DNA of 64,000 nucleotides, from positions 248,001-312,000 of the forward strand of contig JADJCR010000005.1 of the NCBI GenBank assembly GCA_016703125.1, given 5' to 3'. Shown piece by piece: positions 9,122 to 18,160 of the stretch (the first letter of the stretch is position 1; each line of letters starts with the position of its first letter). Below the pieces are notes generated by a model that searched no databases, was not told where the DNA came from, and was given only the letters and a program-made list of their open reading frames with translations. This DNA comes from Micrococcales bacterium. GTDB taxonomy: Bacteria; Actinomycetota; Actinomycetes; S36-B12; UBA10799. Made by a program: the position numbers and the translations under genes.

Positions 9122-11512
9122 CTAATCGAGGCGGATCACCTGGTCGCGACCGGCTGTCTTCGCCGCGTACATCGCCCGGTCCGCGCGGGCGATGAGGGAG
9201 TCGACATCGTCGCGGTCCTCGGCCATGGTCACGCCCAGGCTCACCGACACCTGTACGGGGCGTCCATCGAGGTCGAACGGGATTCTGACCGCCTGCCGCA
9301 CCTTCTCGGCGACCGCAGTCGCGCTCTCGATCGTGTCGGCACCGGCGAGCATCAGGAGGATCTCGTCGCCACCGAACCGAGCGACGACGTCGCTGCTCCG
9401 GACACAAGCCCGCACCCGGTCGGCGACGACCTTCAGGACGCGGTCCCCCACAGCGTGACCGAGCCGGTCGTTGACCACCTTGAAGTCATCGACGTCGCAG
9501 AATGCGACGGCCAGTCCCGCGCGGCGCCCACCGGGCTCCAGCCAGGCAGCCAATTGGGCGACCGCCTCACCACGGTTGAGCAGTCCGGTGAGGTTGTCGG
9601 TGCGCGCTCGATGCTTCAGCGCTTCTCCGGCCTCGACCTCCGCTTGGATGTCGCGCCATCCCCCCGCGAAACCGGTCGGTTGCCCGTGTTCATCCTCCAG
9701 CGCGTGGATGGTGGCCTCGATCCAACGGGTGTCGCCGCGCTTGGTCTGCATCCGGAAGCGGGCAGTCTCGCGCTCACCGGCGAGGACTTCGGCCATGGCT
9801 TGGGAGACGAATGCCCGGTCCCCGGGGTAGACCTGTTCCATGCCGTTATGACCGATGAACTCCTCCGGGGCGAAGCCGAGGATCTTCGTCAGACCCTCGG
9901 AGACCCACTCCGTGGTGCCACCCCGTCCTGTCCCATAGACGACGTCCGTCGCGTGCTCGGCGAGAAGTCGGTAGCGCTGTTCGGAGTCTGCCAGCGCATT
10001 CTCGTAGTCCACCTGGGCCGAGATGTCGTGGCTGAACACCACCAGCGAATCAAGCGCGCCCGCCGCGTCACGCACCGCCCGCGCGGTGCCCTCGAACCAC
10101 GACCACCCCCTTTTCTGGGAGCGGACCCGAAACCGCACAGCGCCGTCCTCCTGGCCGGCGCGGATGGCAGCATGCAGGGCGAGGACACCCTCGAGGTCGT
10201 CGCGGTGGATCAGACCCAGCAACCGGCCCTGGACCTCGTCGGGATCCCAGCCGAGGATGCGGCGGATCGAGGGTGATACCCACTGCACGTCGCCATCCCG
10301 GGAATGGAACGTCACAAGGTCGCTGCTGTGCTCGAGCAGGAGTCGGTAGTGCGCTTCGGATGCGGCGAGCCTCGAGGCGGACTCGTAGCGCTTGGTGACA
10401 TCGCGCCACGTGATACTCAAGCCGTCGAGCACCGCAACCGCACGCAGGTCGTACCGCCGGTCACTGGGTCCGATGGGCGACAGCCCATCGTTGAGCACCA
10501 GGGGTTCCCGGTCGTCCACGACCTTGATGAATGCTGCCATCAGTGCCGATCCGGTCAGGTCCGGCATGAGTTCGAGCACTGTGGATGCGAGCACTTGCTC
10601 ACGGGTCAAGCCCAGGGCCAGGCAGCCGGCGTTGTTCACCTCGATACACCGCAGGTCGACGGTCCGCCCCGTCTCGTCGCGCACGGCCTCGACCACCCCA
10701 TGCGGGTCCAGGTGGGCGTCCAGGGCCGCCCGCAGGATCTGTGACTCGACTTGCATCTCCAGTCGCAGGCAGGTGGCACTGTCGATGTCGCGCCAGGACA
10801 CGACGGATCCAGTAACCTCGCCCGTGGTCTCGTCGCGTACCGGATGCCAGGTGGCGCAGACGAAACGGGTCCCGGCGTCAGCGGTCCGGATGCGGACCAC
10901 GATCTGCGAACCCGACTCCCCTGCAAGGATCCGCTGCTGGGTCGCATCACACGTATCCCGGTCCTGTTCATCCAGCAGGTCCCTCGCGAACGTCCCGACG
11001 AGATCCCCGGGCGCCCAGCCGGTGACCGCTTCGACCGAGTCCTTGACCGAGCGGATGCGGCCCTCGCGGTCGGTCCGCAACTCCACACCCACGTGATCCG
11101 CCAGCATCCGGTCGCGGCCGTCCACCCTCGCCCGCTCACCGGGAACGCCATGCTGGTCGATGTGGGTGAGGGTCGCGGACAACACCACTGACCCGTCGTC
11201 GCGCCGGAGTTTGCGCGAGGTCTGCCGGCTCCACACGACGTGGCCGTCCTTGGCCACCCATCGCAGTGTGAGGTACATGGACAGTCCGACGTCGGCGTTG
11301 AGAACCGCCAGCATCATGTCCCGGTCGCGGGGGTCCAGCACCCGCAGCAGCAGACCGGGGTCACCGCGCAGTTCGTCCGCGGAGTAGCCGAGCACTCCGC
11401 ACACTGTCGCTGACACGTGCTCCAAGCGCGTGACCGGCTGGAGTGCCAGAACGTAATAGCCATCGAACAGCAGCGCTGCGAGGTCGTTGTCCCCGGCCGA
11501 TCCCCCACCCAT
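9122..11512 (-). CDS. Multi-PAS diguanylate cyclase
   Basis: This 796-residue soluble protein has four or five PAS-type sensor domains (roughly residues 10-110, 130-245, 255-365, 380-500 and 505-630). A C-terminal GGDEF domain (about 640-796) makes cyclic di-GMP from two GTP. The catalytic loop reads RFGGDEILLM, and RSSD five residues before it is the RxxD product-inhibition site, so an active, feedback-controlled enzyme is expected. No membrane segment or EAL domain is seen. The ATG start has GGAGG seven bases upstream. No clear operon partner; the sensed signal is unknown. Confidence 0.9.
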   Translation of the reverse strand: MGGGSAGDNDLAALLFDGYYVLALQPVTRLEHVSATVCGVLGYSADELRGDPGLLLRVLDPRDRDMMLAVLNADVGLSMYLTLRWVAKDGHVVWSRQTSRKLRRDDGSVVLSATLTHIDQHGVPGERARVDGRDRMLADHVGVELRTDREGRIRSVKDSVEAVTGWAPGDLVGTFARDLLDEQDRDTCDATQQRILAGESGSQIVVRIRTADAGTRFVCATWHPVRDETTGEVTGSVVSWRDIDSATCLRLEMQVESQILRAALDAHLDPHGVVEAVRDETGRTVDLRCIEVNNAGCLALGLTREQVLASTVLELMPDLTGSALMAAFIKVVDDREPLVLNDGLSPIGPSDRRYDLRAVAVLDGLSITWRDVTKRYESASRLAASEAHYRLLLEHSSDLVTFHSRDGDVQWVSPSIRRILGWDPDEVQGRLLGLIHRDDLEGVLALHAAIRAGQEDGAVRFRVRSQKRGWSWFEGTARAVRDAAGALDSLVVFSHDISAQVDYENALADSEQRYRLLAEHATDVVYGTGRGGTTEWVSEGLTKILGFAPEEFIGHNGMEQVYPGDRAFVSQAMAEVLAGERETARFRMQTKRGDTRWIEATIHALEDEHGQPTGFAGGWRDIQAEVEAGEALKHRARTDNLTGLLNRGEAVAQLAAWLEPGGRRAGLAVAFCDVDDFKVVNDRLGHAVGDRVLKVVADRVRACVRSSDVVARFGGDEILLMLAGADTIESATAVAEKVRQAVRIPFDLDGRPVQVSVSLGVTMAEDRDDVDSLIARADRAMYAAKTAGRDQVIRLD

Positions 11513-11606
11513 TGCGATGCCTCCCCCGAGCCTCCTGCCCGGCCGTCCAGGCGGACGTCAGCGCAGCACGACAGCGTCGGAAGGAGTCACAGTGCGGTGG
11601 CGGCGG

Positions 11607-12011
11607 TCACCCGTCGCGGCCGTCCCGGCGGTTGCGGTCCTGCCAGCGTTGCTCGAACTTCGCCATGAAGCCGGACTGGCCCTTCGCCGGCTTGGCCTTG
11701 GTCGTCGTAGGTGCAGCGGTGGCGGCCGCGTCTTTGGGAGCGGACGACCCGTGACGTACCCCGGAGATCACGAGGAACACGGCGGCAAGCATCACGATGA
11801 ATCCGAGCACACCCAGCGGCGGCAGACTGGCCGAGACCCCCGCCAGCAGCAGGCCCATACCCACCAGGGCGCCGATGACACCGCCGATGATCCGGCGCCG
11901 ATCGGCCCCGGACGAGCCGTTTCGCAAGGACGTGGCGAACTTCGGGTCCTCGGCCATGAGGGCCCGTTCCATCTGCTCGAGCAGACGCTGCTCATGCTCT
12001 GAGAGAGGCAC
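11607..12011 (-). CDS. DUF3040 membrane protein
   Basis: A 134-residue protein beginning MPLSEHEQRLLEQMERAL, the hallmark of the actinobacterial DUF3040 family. Two membrane helices follow (about residues 41-60 and 64-83), then a lysine/alanine-rich cytoplasmic tail. A member of this family sits near the dcw cluster in mycobacteria (Rv2169c, from memory), so its position is conserved. The biochemical role is unknown. Confidence 0.85.
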   Translation of the reverse strand: MPLSEHEQRLLEQMERALMAEDPKFATSLRNGSSGADRRRIIGGVIGALVGMGLLLAGVSASLPPLGVLGFIVMLAAVFLVISGVRHGSSAPKDAAATAAPTTTKAKPAKGQSGFMAKFEQRWQDRNRRDGRDG

Positions 12012-12104
12012 GTTCCTTCCCTCCTTGAGGTCTACTACCAGACCACGATACGGGTAGCCGTCCCGGATGGAAACCCGAGAGGGCGCACAAGCACCCAGAG
12101 CCTG

Positions 12105-13346
12105 TCACGACGCGCCATCATCGTCCGAACGGCCCATGTCCAACAGGCTCGCCGGACGCACCACGCCGCTGCCGAACCGGGCCACGGCCCGATCTACTGC
12201 GGTCTCCGCCTCCCGCCACCCGGCCTCTGGTTCGTCGAAGGCGATCTGGTGGGTGCTCACCGCCGCCGGTGCCAACTTCTCCATGCGCACGCCCACCAGT
12301 CGTAGACGTGCCCGCTGCAGGCCCAGTCCGGCGTACAGTGCAGCCACCTCTGTGTAGATGTCCCTGCCCACGTCCGTGGCCTCGGGCAGCGTGCGGGAAC
12401 GGGTGATGGTCGTGAAGTCGGCGAACCGGATCTTGAGGCTCACCGTCCGCCCCACCCAACCGGCAGCCCGCAGGCGCGCGGCCACGTGGTCGCACAAGCC
12501 CAGCAACTGCCGGGTGATCACCTCGGGATCGTCGACATCACCGGCGAACGTGTGCTCCGAACCGATGCTGCGGTCCGGCGTGTGCGAACTCACCTGGCGG
12601 GTGTCCCGGCCCCAGGCGAGATCCGCCAGATGCTCGCCGGCGGCCTGGCCAAGGGCTCGGCGCAGGACATTGCGGGGCAGATGTGCGACATCGGCAACCG
12701 TCCGGACCCCCAGGCTGTGCAACTGCTCCTCGGTGCGCGGCCCCACGCCCCACAGCGCTCCCACGGGCAAGGGGTGCAGGAAGGCGACGATGGAGTCTGC
12801 CGGGATGAGCAGCATGCCGTCCGGCTTGGCATGCGCGCTGGCGACCTTGGCCACGAACTTGTTGGGCGACCCGCCCACCGAGCACGTGATCCCCTGCTCG
12901 TCGAACACGCGGGCCCGCAGCAGCTCGGCGATCACCGTGGGACTTCCGAACTTCCGGATCGCCCCGGAGACGTCGAGGAACGCCTCGTCCAGGGACAGCG
13001 GCTCGACAGCGGCGGTGAAGGAACCAAAGATCTCCATGACGCCTTCGCTGACGCGGCTGTACCGCCGATGGTCCGGTGAGATCACCACAGCCTCCGGGCA
13101 CAGCCTGCGGGCGCGGCCCATGGACATCGCCGCCCGCACTCCGAACGCGCGTGCCTCATAGGTCGCCGAGAGCACCACCCCGCGGGACCCGGAGCCGCCG
13201 ACGATCACCGGCTGGCCGCGCAACATCGGCCGGCTGAGCAGTTCGACCGAGGCGTAGAAGGCGTCCATGTCGACGTGCAGAATTGTGCAGGTCGAATCGT
13301 CGCTGGGCGCCGGGAACGCCACCTTGCCCGTCTCACGCCTGCTCAT
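12105..13346 (-). CDS. dinB: DNA polymerase IV (Y-family, DinB)
   Basis: DinB is a low-fidelity polymerase that copies past damaged bases. The 413-residue protein keeps both catalytic motifs: HVDMDAFYASVE near residue 24 and SLDEAFLDVSG near residue 114. It also has the YEARAFGVRAAMSM stretch and the C-terminal little-finger domain. It is therefore a catalytically competent DinB, not the inactive ImuB type. It follows dnaE2 with an 18-bp gap in the same operon, behind two LexA boxes at 17776 and 17833. GGAGGAGG precedes the ATG. Confidence 0.93.
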   Translation of the reverse strand: MSRRETGKVAFPAPSDDSTCTILHVDMDAFYASVELLSRPMLRGQPVIVGGSGSRGVVLSATYEARAFGVRAAMSMGRARRLCPEAVVISPDHRRYSRVSEGVMEIFGSFTAAVEPLSLDEAFLDVSGAIRKFGSPTVIAELLRARVFDEQGITCSVGGSPNKFVAKVASAHAKPDGMLLIPADSIVAFLHPLPVGALWGVGPRTEEQLHSLGVRTVADVAHLPRNVLRRALGQAAGEHLADLAWGRDTRQVSSHTPDRSIGSEHTFAGDVDDPEVITRQLLGLCDHVAARLRAAGWVGRTVSLKIRFADFTTITRSRTLPEATDVGRDIYTEVAALYAGLGLQRARLRLVGVRMEKLAPAAVSTHQIAFDEPEAGWREAETAVDRAVARFGSGVVRPASLLDMGRSDDDGAS

Positions 13347-13364
13347 CGTCGATGCCCTCCTCCC

Positions 13365-16300
13365 CTAGCCTGCACTGCCCGGACTGCTGTGCCACAGTTT
13401 CGGCGGCCGTTTCGACGACGGACCCGCAGGGCGGGTGTCCGCGTACGGTGACTGCCGGAAACCACTGGCGTGGACCAGTACCCGGCGCACCCCCGGATCC
13501 GAACCCCCGGTGGCCCGGGTCGGGTCCTCCAGGCGATCCGGGCCACCGGCCATCTCGACCGGGGAGTTGAGGATCTCGTACACCCCGGCCACGCCGGCGG
13601 ACCTCCACACCGCGTGCAGGTCGGGCAGCGACCAGCACCCGGTGGCCCGCACCGAGATGCCGCGTCTCCCCGTCCGCCGGATCACCCCGGCGGCCAGCAA
13701 CAGCCAGGAGTGGAACACGGTGTGGGCGTACGGTCCCTGGGCATCCTCGAAGAACGTCAGATCGATCGGCCCGGTGGAGTCGTCCAGGGAGGCGAAGATG
13801 ACCCGCCTGCCACTGCGGATCGGCGGGGTCTGGGTCGCGACCTTGATCCCCGCCACGAGTACCCGGGCGTCCGAGCGGTGTGACAACAGATCCCGGGCCC
13901 GCACCACACCGAGATCGGCGAACATCGGCTCGTAGAAGGAAATGGCGTGGCGCGTGACGTCCAGGCCGAGGATCTCCACCTCCGCCTGCACCCGGTCGGC
14001 CACCGACATCTCCGGCAGCCCGCTGGGAAGTTCGGGCTCGGCAAGTGGCAGAGCGAGCTGCGCGGATTCGGCGACGTGGACCTTCGGCGCCTGCGACTGC
14101 GCGGCCACTCGTGCTGCCAGGTCACTACCTGCCTGCGGCACAGCGGCCGTCCGCCGGGCTCGTCGGCGACCCCCTGACCGGTGCAGGTCGGCGACCTGCA
14201 ACAACAGGTCCCTACGGGTCACGCGGCCGATCCGGCGGGTGCCGGCGATGCCGTACACGGTGTCGAAGCCACCGGTGCGCACCAGTCGCTCCACGACCGG
14301 CCGGGCCACAGCAGTCCGGGTCCAGAAATCCGCCAGGTCGACGAACGGCTGGGCGTTCTCGATCTGGCGGATCTCCACTTCGTTGATCCCCTTCACGTCG
14401 GCCAGCGACAGCCGGATCCCGTAACCCTCACCCACCGTCTCCACCCGGTACTCCCCGGTCGAGACGTTGACGTCCAGCGGCAGCACCGCCACCCCCGAAT
14501 TGCGCGCCTCGTCGAGGATCAGGCGCTTGGGGTACATGCCGGGGTCGTGAGTGAGCACACCGGCCAGGAACGCCGCTGGGTAGTGCCGTTTGAGCCACGC
14601 GGAGTGATAGGTGGGCAGCGCGAACGCCGCCGCGTGGGCTTTGCAGAACCCGAAACTGGCGAAGGCCCGCAGAACCTCCCAGACCCGTTCGACGGTCTTC
14701 AGGTCGTACCCTTTCTTCAGCGCCGCCGGGATGAACCATGTGCGGACCTGGATCTGCCCGTCGGGGGTTCCGAGCTGCCGGCGCACCTCGTCGGCCTCTG
14801 CCAGCGAACAGCCGCTCATGACCGACACCAGACGCAGGACCTGTTCGTGGAAGACCACCACCCCGTGGGTCTCCCGCAGAGCCGGTTCGAGGTCCGGGTG
14901 CAGATGCAACGGCTCGCGCCAGCCGTGGCGGGCCGACAGGAACGGAGTGACCATGTCGGACTTCACCGGCCCGGGTCGGAACAGGGAGATGTCGATGATG
15001 AGGTCGCCGAAGGTCTCGGGCGCGAACTTGCCGATGAGCTCGCGCTGCCCTGGCGACTCGATCTGGAAACATCCGAGCGTCTTGGCCTTCGTGATCAGGT
15101 CGAAGGTGTCGGCATCGTCGAAGGGCAGCGTGTCGAGGTCGATCTCGGCGCCGTCCACGCGCTGGATCTCCGTCACCGCGTGGGCCATCGCCGACTGCAT
15201 CCGGATGCCCAGCACATCGAGTTTGAGGAAACCCATCTCCTCGACGTCGTCCTTGTCGAACTGACTCATCGGGAAGCCCTGCCAGGACGCCTCGACCGGG
15301 GTCCGGTCCAGCAGCGAGGAATCGGACAGCAGCACGCCGCAGGGGTGCAGGGCGATGTGGCGCGGCAGGCCGTCGAGGGCCTCCACGAAGTGCAGGAACC
15401 CATCGAGCATCCCCCGCTCGGCCAACTTCCCGACGACCGACGAACGGACTTCGGGGAGTTCGGCCACGGCCGCCCGGGCGTCGCGGGCGCGGATGTGCGG
15501 GAAGGCCTTCGCGAAATCGTCGATCTCGGAGGCCGGGAAGCCCAGCGCGGCGCCGACGTCACGGATGGCGTGGCGCACCTTGTAGGTGTCCCGCATGCTC
15601 ACGCAGGCGCTGCGGTGGGCGCCGAACCGGTCCACGATCCGCCGGTAGATGTCGGTGCGCCGGGCCGATTCCACATCGATGTCGATGTCCGGCAGCACCC
15701 GGCGCAGCGGAGACAGGAACCGTTCCATGAGCAGGTCGTGGCGGATCGGGTCCACCCCGGAGATGCCGAGCAGGTAGTTCACCACGCTGCCCGCACCGGA
15801 CCCACGGGCGGCCACCCGGATGCGCATCGACCGGATGAGGTCGACGACCTCGGCCACCGTCAGGAAGTAGCCGGCGAACCCGAGCGTCGCGACGACCTCG
15901 AGTTCGTCATCGAGCCGGCGCCGGGCCACGGACACCTCCCGGCCCGTGAAACGAGTGTGCAGCGATGCTTCGCAGCGGGCGCGCAGCAGGACGTCAGCGC
16001 GCGCCCCCTCGGCCCGGCGCTGGTCGTGCCGGTGCCGACGGGCGGCGTACCCGGCCATCACCGGACCGGTGGGTTCGCCCGGTGGGCGTCCCGACAGCAG
16101 GACATCGAGTTCGGGCACATGGATGTCGCCGATCCCGAAGTCGCCGACCGGATCCAGCACGCACTCCTGCGCCAGATCGGCGGTCACCCCCAGCAGCCGC
16201 CCGGCCGCCGACCCGGCGACCTGTTCGGCGACCCCGCGCATGTGGGACTGCGCGGCGAGGAAGCCACCGGAGTTCTCCCGGTCGAGGTGACGGGAGTCCA

Positions 16301-17039
16301 ACGGGACCAGGCGCCGGATGGCATCGAGCAGGTCGGCGGTCGCGGCCTGCCGCGGACGGATGTAGCGCACCGCGTTGGTGAGTACCGCCGGAACGTCCCG
16401 CTCGGCTGCGTACCCCCACATCCGGCGAGCCATCGCCGTCGACAGGTCTGGGCCCGGCCCGTGCCGGCCGGGGTCGCGCGGCGCGGTCCGGTGGTCGACG
16501 ATCTCCAGGTACACCTGCCGGCCAGCCACGTGCCGCCACCGGTCCAGCAGCCGGTCGGCAAGGTCGAAGCGGTGACGGGCGATGGCCCTGCCCACCTCCG
16601 AGTCCGGACCCAGAACCACTCGCAGATCGCCGGGGACGACGAACTCCTCGAGCAGGTCCCAGCCGACCGACGGGGTGCCGCGTTCACCCCCGACATGAGC
16701 GGCGGACACCAGCCGGCTCAGCGCCGACCACCCCCGGCCCCCACGCGCCAGGAGCACCATGCGGGGATGTGCCGGATCGCGGGTGGTCCCGCCGCGCACC
16801 GGAGTGCGCCGCGCCGGCGGAGGATCCTCCGGACGCTGGGCGAGATCCGCCCCGAGGATGCCGCCCACCCCCTGTTCCATGCAGGCCTGCATGAACCGCA
16901 CGGCCCCGTACAGACCGTCCCGGTCGGTCAGTGCCAGTGCCGGCTGGTCCAGTTCCGCCGCCCGCTGGACGAGGTCCCGCGGTGCACAGACGCCGTGGCG
17001 CAGGGAGTAGTAGGACGCGACATGCAGGTGGGTGAACAT
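13365..17039 (-). CDS. dnaE2: Error-prone DNA polymerase III alpha subunit (DnaE2/ImuC)
   Basis: DnaE2 is the C-family polymerase used for damage-induced mutagenesis. The 1224-residue protein is intact. It begins with a PHP domain (FTHLHVASYYSLRHGV; ALTDRDGLYGAVRF) and has the polymerase aspartates in PDIDIDVES. The fingers and helix-hairpin-helix regions follow, then an OB-fold near the C-terminus. Its length, and the short PHP domain starting at the first residues, fit DnaE2 better than the replicative DnaE1. It sits between the HEPN gene (3-bp gap) and dinB. No imuA or imuB gene is adjacent. Confidence 0.92.
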   Translation of the reverse strand: MFTHLHVASYYSLRHGVCAPRDLVQRAAELDQPALALTDRDGLYGAVRFMQACMEQGVGGILGADLAQRPEDPPPARRTPVRGGTTRDPAHPRMVLLARGGRGWSALSRLVSAAHVGGERGTPSVGWDLLEEFVVPGDLRVVLGPDSEVGRAIARHRFDLADRLLDRWRHVAGRQVYLEIVDHRTAPRDPGRHGPGPDLSTAMARRMWGYAAERDVPAVLTNAVRYIRPRQAATADLLDAIRRLVPLDSRHLDRENSGGFLAAQSHMRGVAEQVAGSAAGRLLGVTADLAQECVLDPVGDFGIGDIHVPELDVLLSGRPPGEPTGPVMAGYAARRHRHDQRRAEGARADVLLRARCEASLHTRFTGREVSVARRRLDDELEVVATLGFAGYFLTVAEVVDLIRSMRIRVAARGSGAGSVVNYLLGISGVDPIRHDLLMERFLSPLRRVLPDIDIDVESARRTDIYRRIVDRFGAHRSACVSMRDTYKVRHAIRDVGAALGFPASEIDDFAKAFPHIRARDARAAVAELPEVRSSVVGKLAERGMLDGFLHFVEALDGLPRHIALHPCGVLLSDSSLLDRTPVEASWQGFPMSQFDKDDVEEMGFLKLDVLGIRMQSAMAHAVTEIQRVDGAEIDLDTLPFDDADTFDLITKAKTLGCFQIESPGQRELIGKFAPETFGDLIIDISLFRPGPVKSDMVTPFLSARHGWREPLHLHPDLEPALRETHGVVVFHEQVLRLVSVMSGCSLAEADEVRRQLGTPDGQIQVRTWFIPAALKKGYDLKTVERVWEVLRAFASFGFCKAHAAAFALPTYHSAWLKRHYPAAFLAGVLTHDPGMYPKRLILDEARNSGVAVLPLDVNVSTGEYRVETVGEGYGIRLSLADVKGINEVEIRQIENAQPFVDLADFWTRTAVARPVVERLVRTGGFDTVYGIAGTRRIGRVTRRDLLLQVADLHRSGGRRRARRTAAVPQAGSDLAARVAAQSQAPKVHVAESAQLALPLAEPELPSGLPEMSVADRVQAEVEILGLDVTRHAISFYEPMFADLGVVRARDLLSHRSDARVLVAGIKVATQTPPIRSGRRVIFASLDDSTGPIDLTFFEDAQGPYAHTVFHSWLLLAAGVIRRTGRRGISVRATGCWSLPDLHAVWRSAGVAGVYEILNSPVEMAGGPDRLEDPTRATGGSDPGVRRVLVHASGFRQSPYADTRPAGPSSKRPPKLWHSSPGSAG

Positions 17040-17042
17040 CGA

Positions 17043-17444
17043 CTATCCGGCTGTGCGCCAGGAGGGGATGGGCAGACCGACTCCGAGGATCCCGGCGATC
17101 TGCTCCAGGAAGGTCTCGGCGTCACGCACCAGGTCGTCTGCCTGGCGCTGGGTCACCGGCTCCCGGCCGATCTCCACGAAGACGCGCCGGCGCCCGATCA
17201 TGTCGAAGTAGGCGCACCACTCCCCGAGTTCGGGGGCGATGGTGGGGACCATCTGCCAAACGCTGCGGATGCGCGACGAGCGACTCGGGCGCGCCCGGGT
17301 GGCCAGCAGTGCGGCACCGGCCCGCAGCGCCGCGATGTGTGCCGCGACGTACCGCTCGGCCGGAGTGGCTGCCTGGTAGGCGTCATCGAGTGCGATCACT
17401 GCGGTGCGCAGCAGTTCCCTGCCGGCATACGTGAGGGCAACCAT
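17043..17444 (-). CDS. SAV_6107-type HEPN protein
   Basis: A 133-residue all-helical protein (ALTYAGRELLRTAVIALDDA at the start, ETFLEQIAGILG near the end) matching the actinobacterial SAV_6107 family of HEPN domains, which is commonly encoded beside dnaE2. The classical HEPN RNase motif Rx4-6H is not evident, so nuclease activity should not be assumed. It lies 15 bp after the DUF6504 gene and 3 bp before dnaE2, so it is expected to be induced with the SOS operon. Its function is unknown. Confidence 0.75.
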   Translation of the reverse strand: MVALTYAGRELLRTAVIALDDAYQAATPAERYVAAHIAALRAGAALLATRARPSRSSRIRSVWQMVPTIAPELGEWCAYFDMIGRRRVFVEIGREPVTQRQADDLVRDAETFLEQIAGILGVGLPIPSWRTAG

Positions 17445-17459
17445 CTCGTCACCGCCCGC

Positions 17460-17752
17460 TCAGTCGAAGGTCCGCAGGAGGTACCAGCGGCCAGCCCCAG
17501 GATCGAAACTCAGTTCGTACACACCAGGGGCGTCGCACTTCCCGGCGGAGGCCTCCACCCGCCAAGTCCGCAGGTCGGCGCCGGTGGGAGGCGTGGCGAT
17601 GTCATGCCACCACGCAGCCGAGGTGTCCCACTGCTGCAGGACATGGTTGACCCGGTACAACCGGTCCCGCCAGACGAACTGTTCGGGGCCCCCGCCTCCC
17701 GGGCCTGCTTCACGTCGATGGCTCCCTCGACCCGGCCGTACGTACGACTCAT
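17460..17752 (-). CDS. DUF6504 family protein, one frameshift
   Basis: A small protein (about 97 residues when repaired) starting MSRTYGRVEGAIDVKQARE and ending in another frame with FVWRDRLYRVNHVLQQWDTS and YELSFDPGAGRWYLLRTFD. The register break lies in a G/C run near 17695. Proteins of this type occur next to dnaE2 and dinB in actinobacteria and are assigned to DUF6504, of unknown role. As the first gene behind the LexA boxes, it is probably damage-inducible. The start ATG is 24 bp downstream of the first box. Confidence 0.7.
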
Positions 17753-17775
17753 GACTCCGCCTCCTCGATACCGAT

Positions 17776-17791
17776 TCGAACCTGTGTTCGA
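17776..17791. promoter_or_regulatory. LexA (SOS) box 1
   Basis: TCGAACCTGTGTTCGA is a perfect inverted repeat TCGAAC-N4-GTTCGA, the actinobacterial and Gram-positive LexA operator. It lies 24 bp before the first gene of the DUF6504-HEPN-dnaE2-dinB operon, where it would block the promoter until DNA damage triggers LexA cleavage. Confidence 0.9.
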
Positions 17792-17832
17792 CATCCAGCA
17801 CAACACTCGCACAGGGGTACGTCAAGGGATTT

Positions 17833-17848
17833 TCGAACATTTGTTCGC
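17833..17848. promoter_or_regulatory. LexA (SOS) box 2
   Basis: TCGAACATTTGTTCGC has one mismatch from the inverted repeat TCGAAC-N4-GTTCGA. It is centred 57 bp from box 1, between five and six helical turns, so two LexA dimers could bind. It strengthens the case for SOS control of the minus-strand operon. Confidence 0.85.
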
Positions 17849-17911
17849 TGGCATTTCTCGTGCGTCTTCGGGCCTGGCTGCGGCGCGTGGAGACCGTGTC
17901 CCCCGCACCCG

Positions 17912-17982
17912 CCGCGTTGGAGAACATGCACGAGGTTGGAGAAGCCACACGTGGCATCTCCAACGCGGTGACCAGACTCCAA
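17912..17982. repeat. Competing inverted repeats (GTTGGAGA motif)
   Basis: The 310-bp gap between the SOS operon and the secreted-protein gene holds CCGCGTTGGAGA at 17912-17923 and its exact complement TCTCCAACGCGG at 17957-17968. A second GTTGGAGA at 17935-17942 competes for the same right arm, with an inner GCCAC/GTGGC stem, and another CTCCAACGCC follows at about 17973. Two mutually exclusive hairpins are possible. Function unknown; it could be a terminator, a regulatory leader or a REP-like element. Confidence 0.5.
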
Positions 17983-18160
17983 CGCCGCCACCTCGGCCCG
18001 GAAGAGTGGCCTATCGGCCCAGGGGGCCTCAGCCTAAGGGAGGGTCTTGTAAGGCTTACCTATCCAGCAGTGATCACGGGTTCTAATCTTGGGGCACCCG
18101 TCGCCTCAACCCACGAGGCCAGAGGACTGAGGCGCACCTAGGAGACAGGCAGGTACTCCT

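Noticed and set aside
17043..17444. HEPN protein as a toxin of a toxin-antitoxin pair
   Set aside because: No Rx4-6H nuclease motif and no MNT-type antitoxin partner; the conserved setting is the dnaE2 operon.
14181..18086. A 1301-codon open frame on the plus strand opposite dnaE2
   Set aside because: Its protein is arginine-, histidine- and glycine-rich with no domain, and it mirrors the codon pattern of dnaE2, which has all catalytic motifs. It is a GC-rich shadow.
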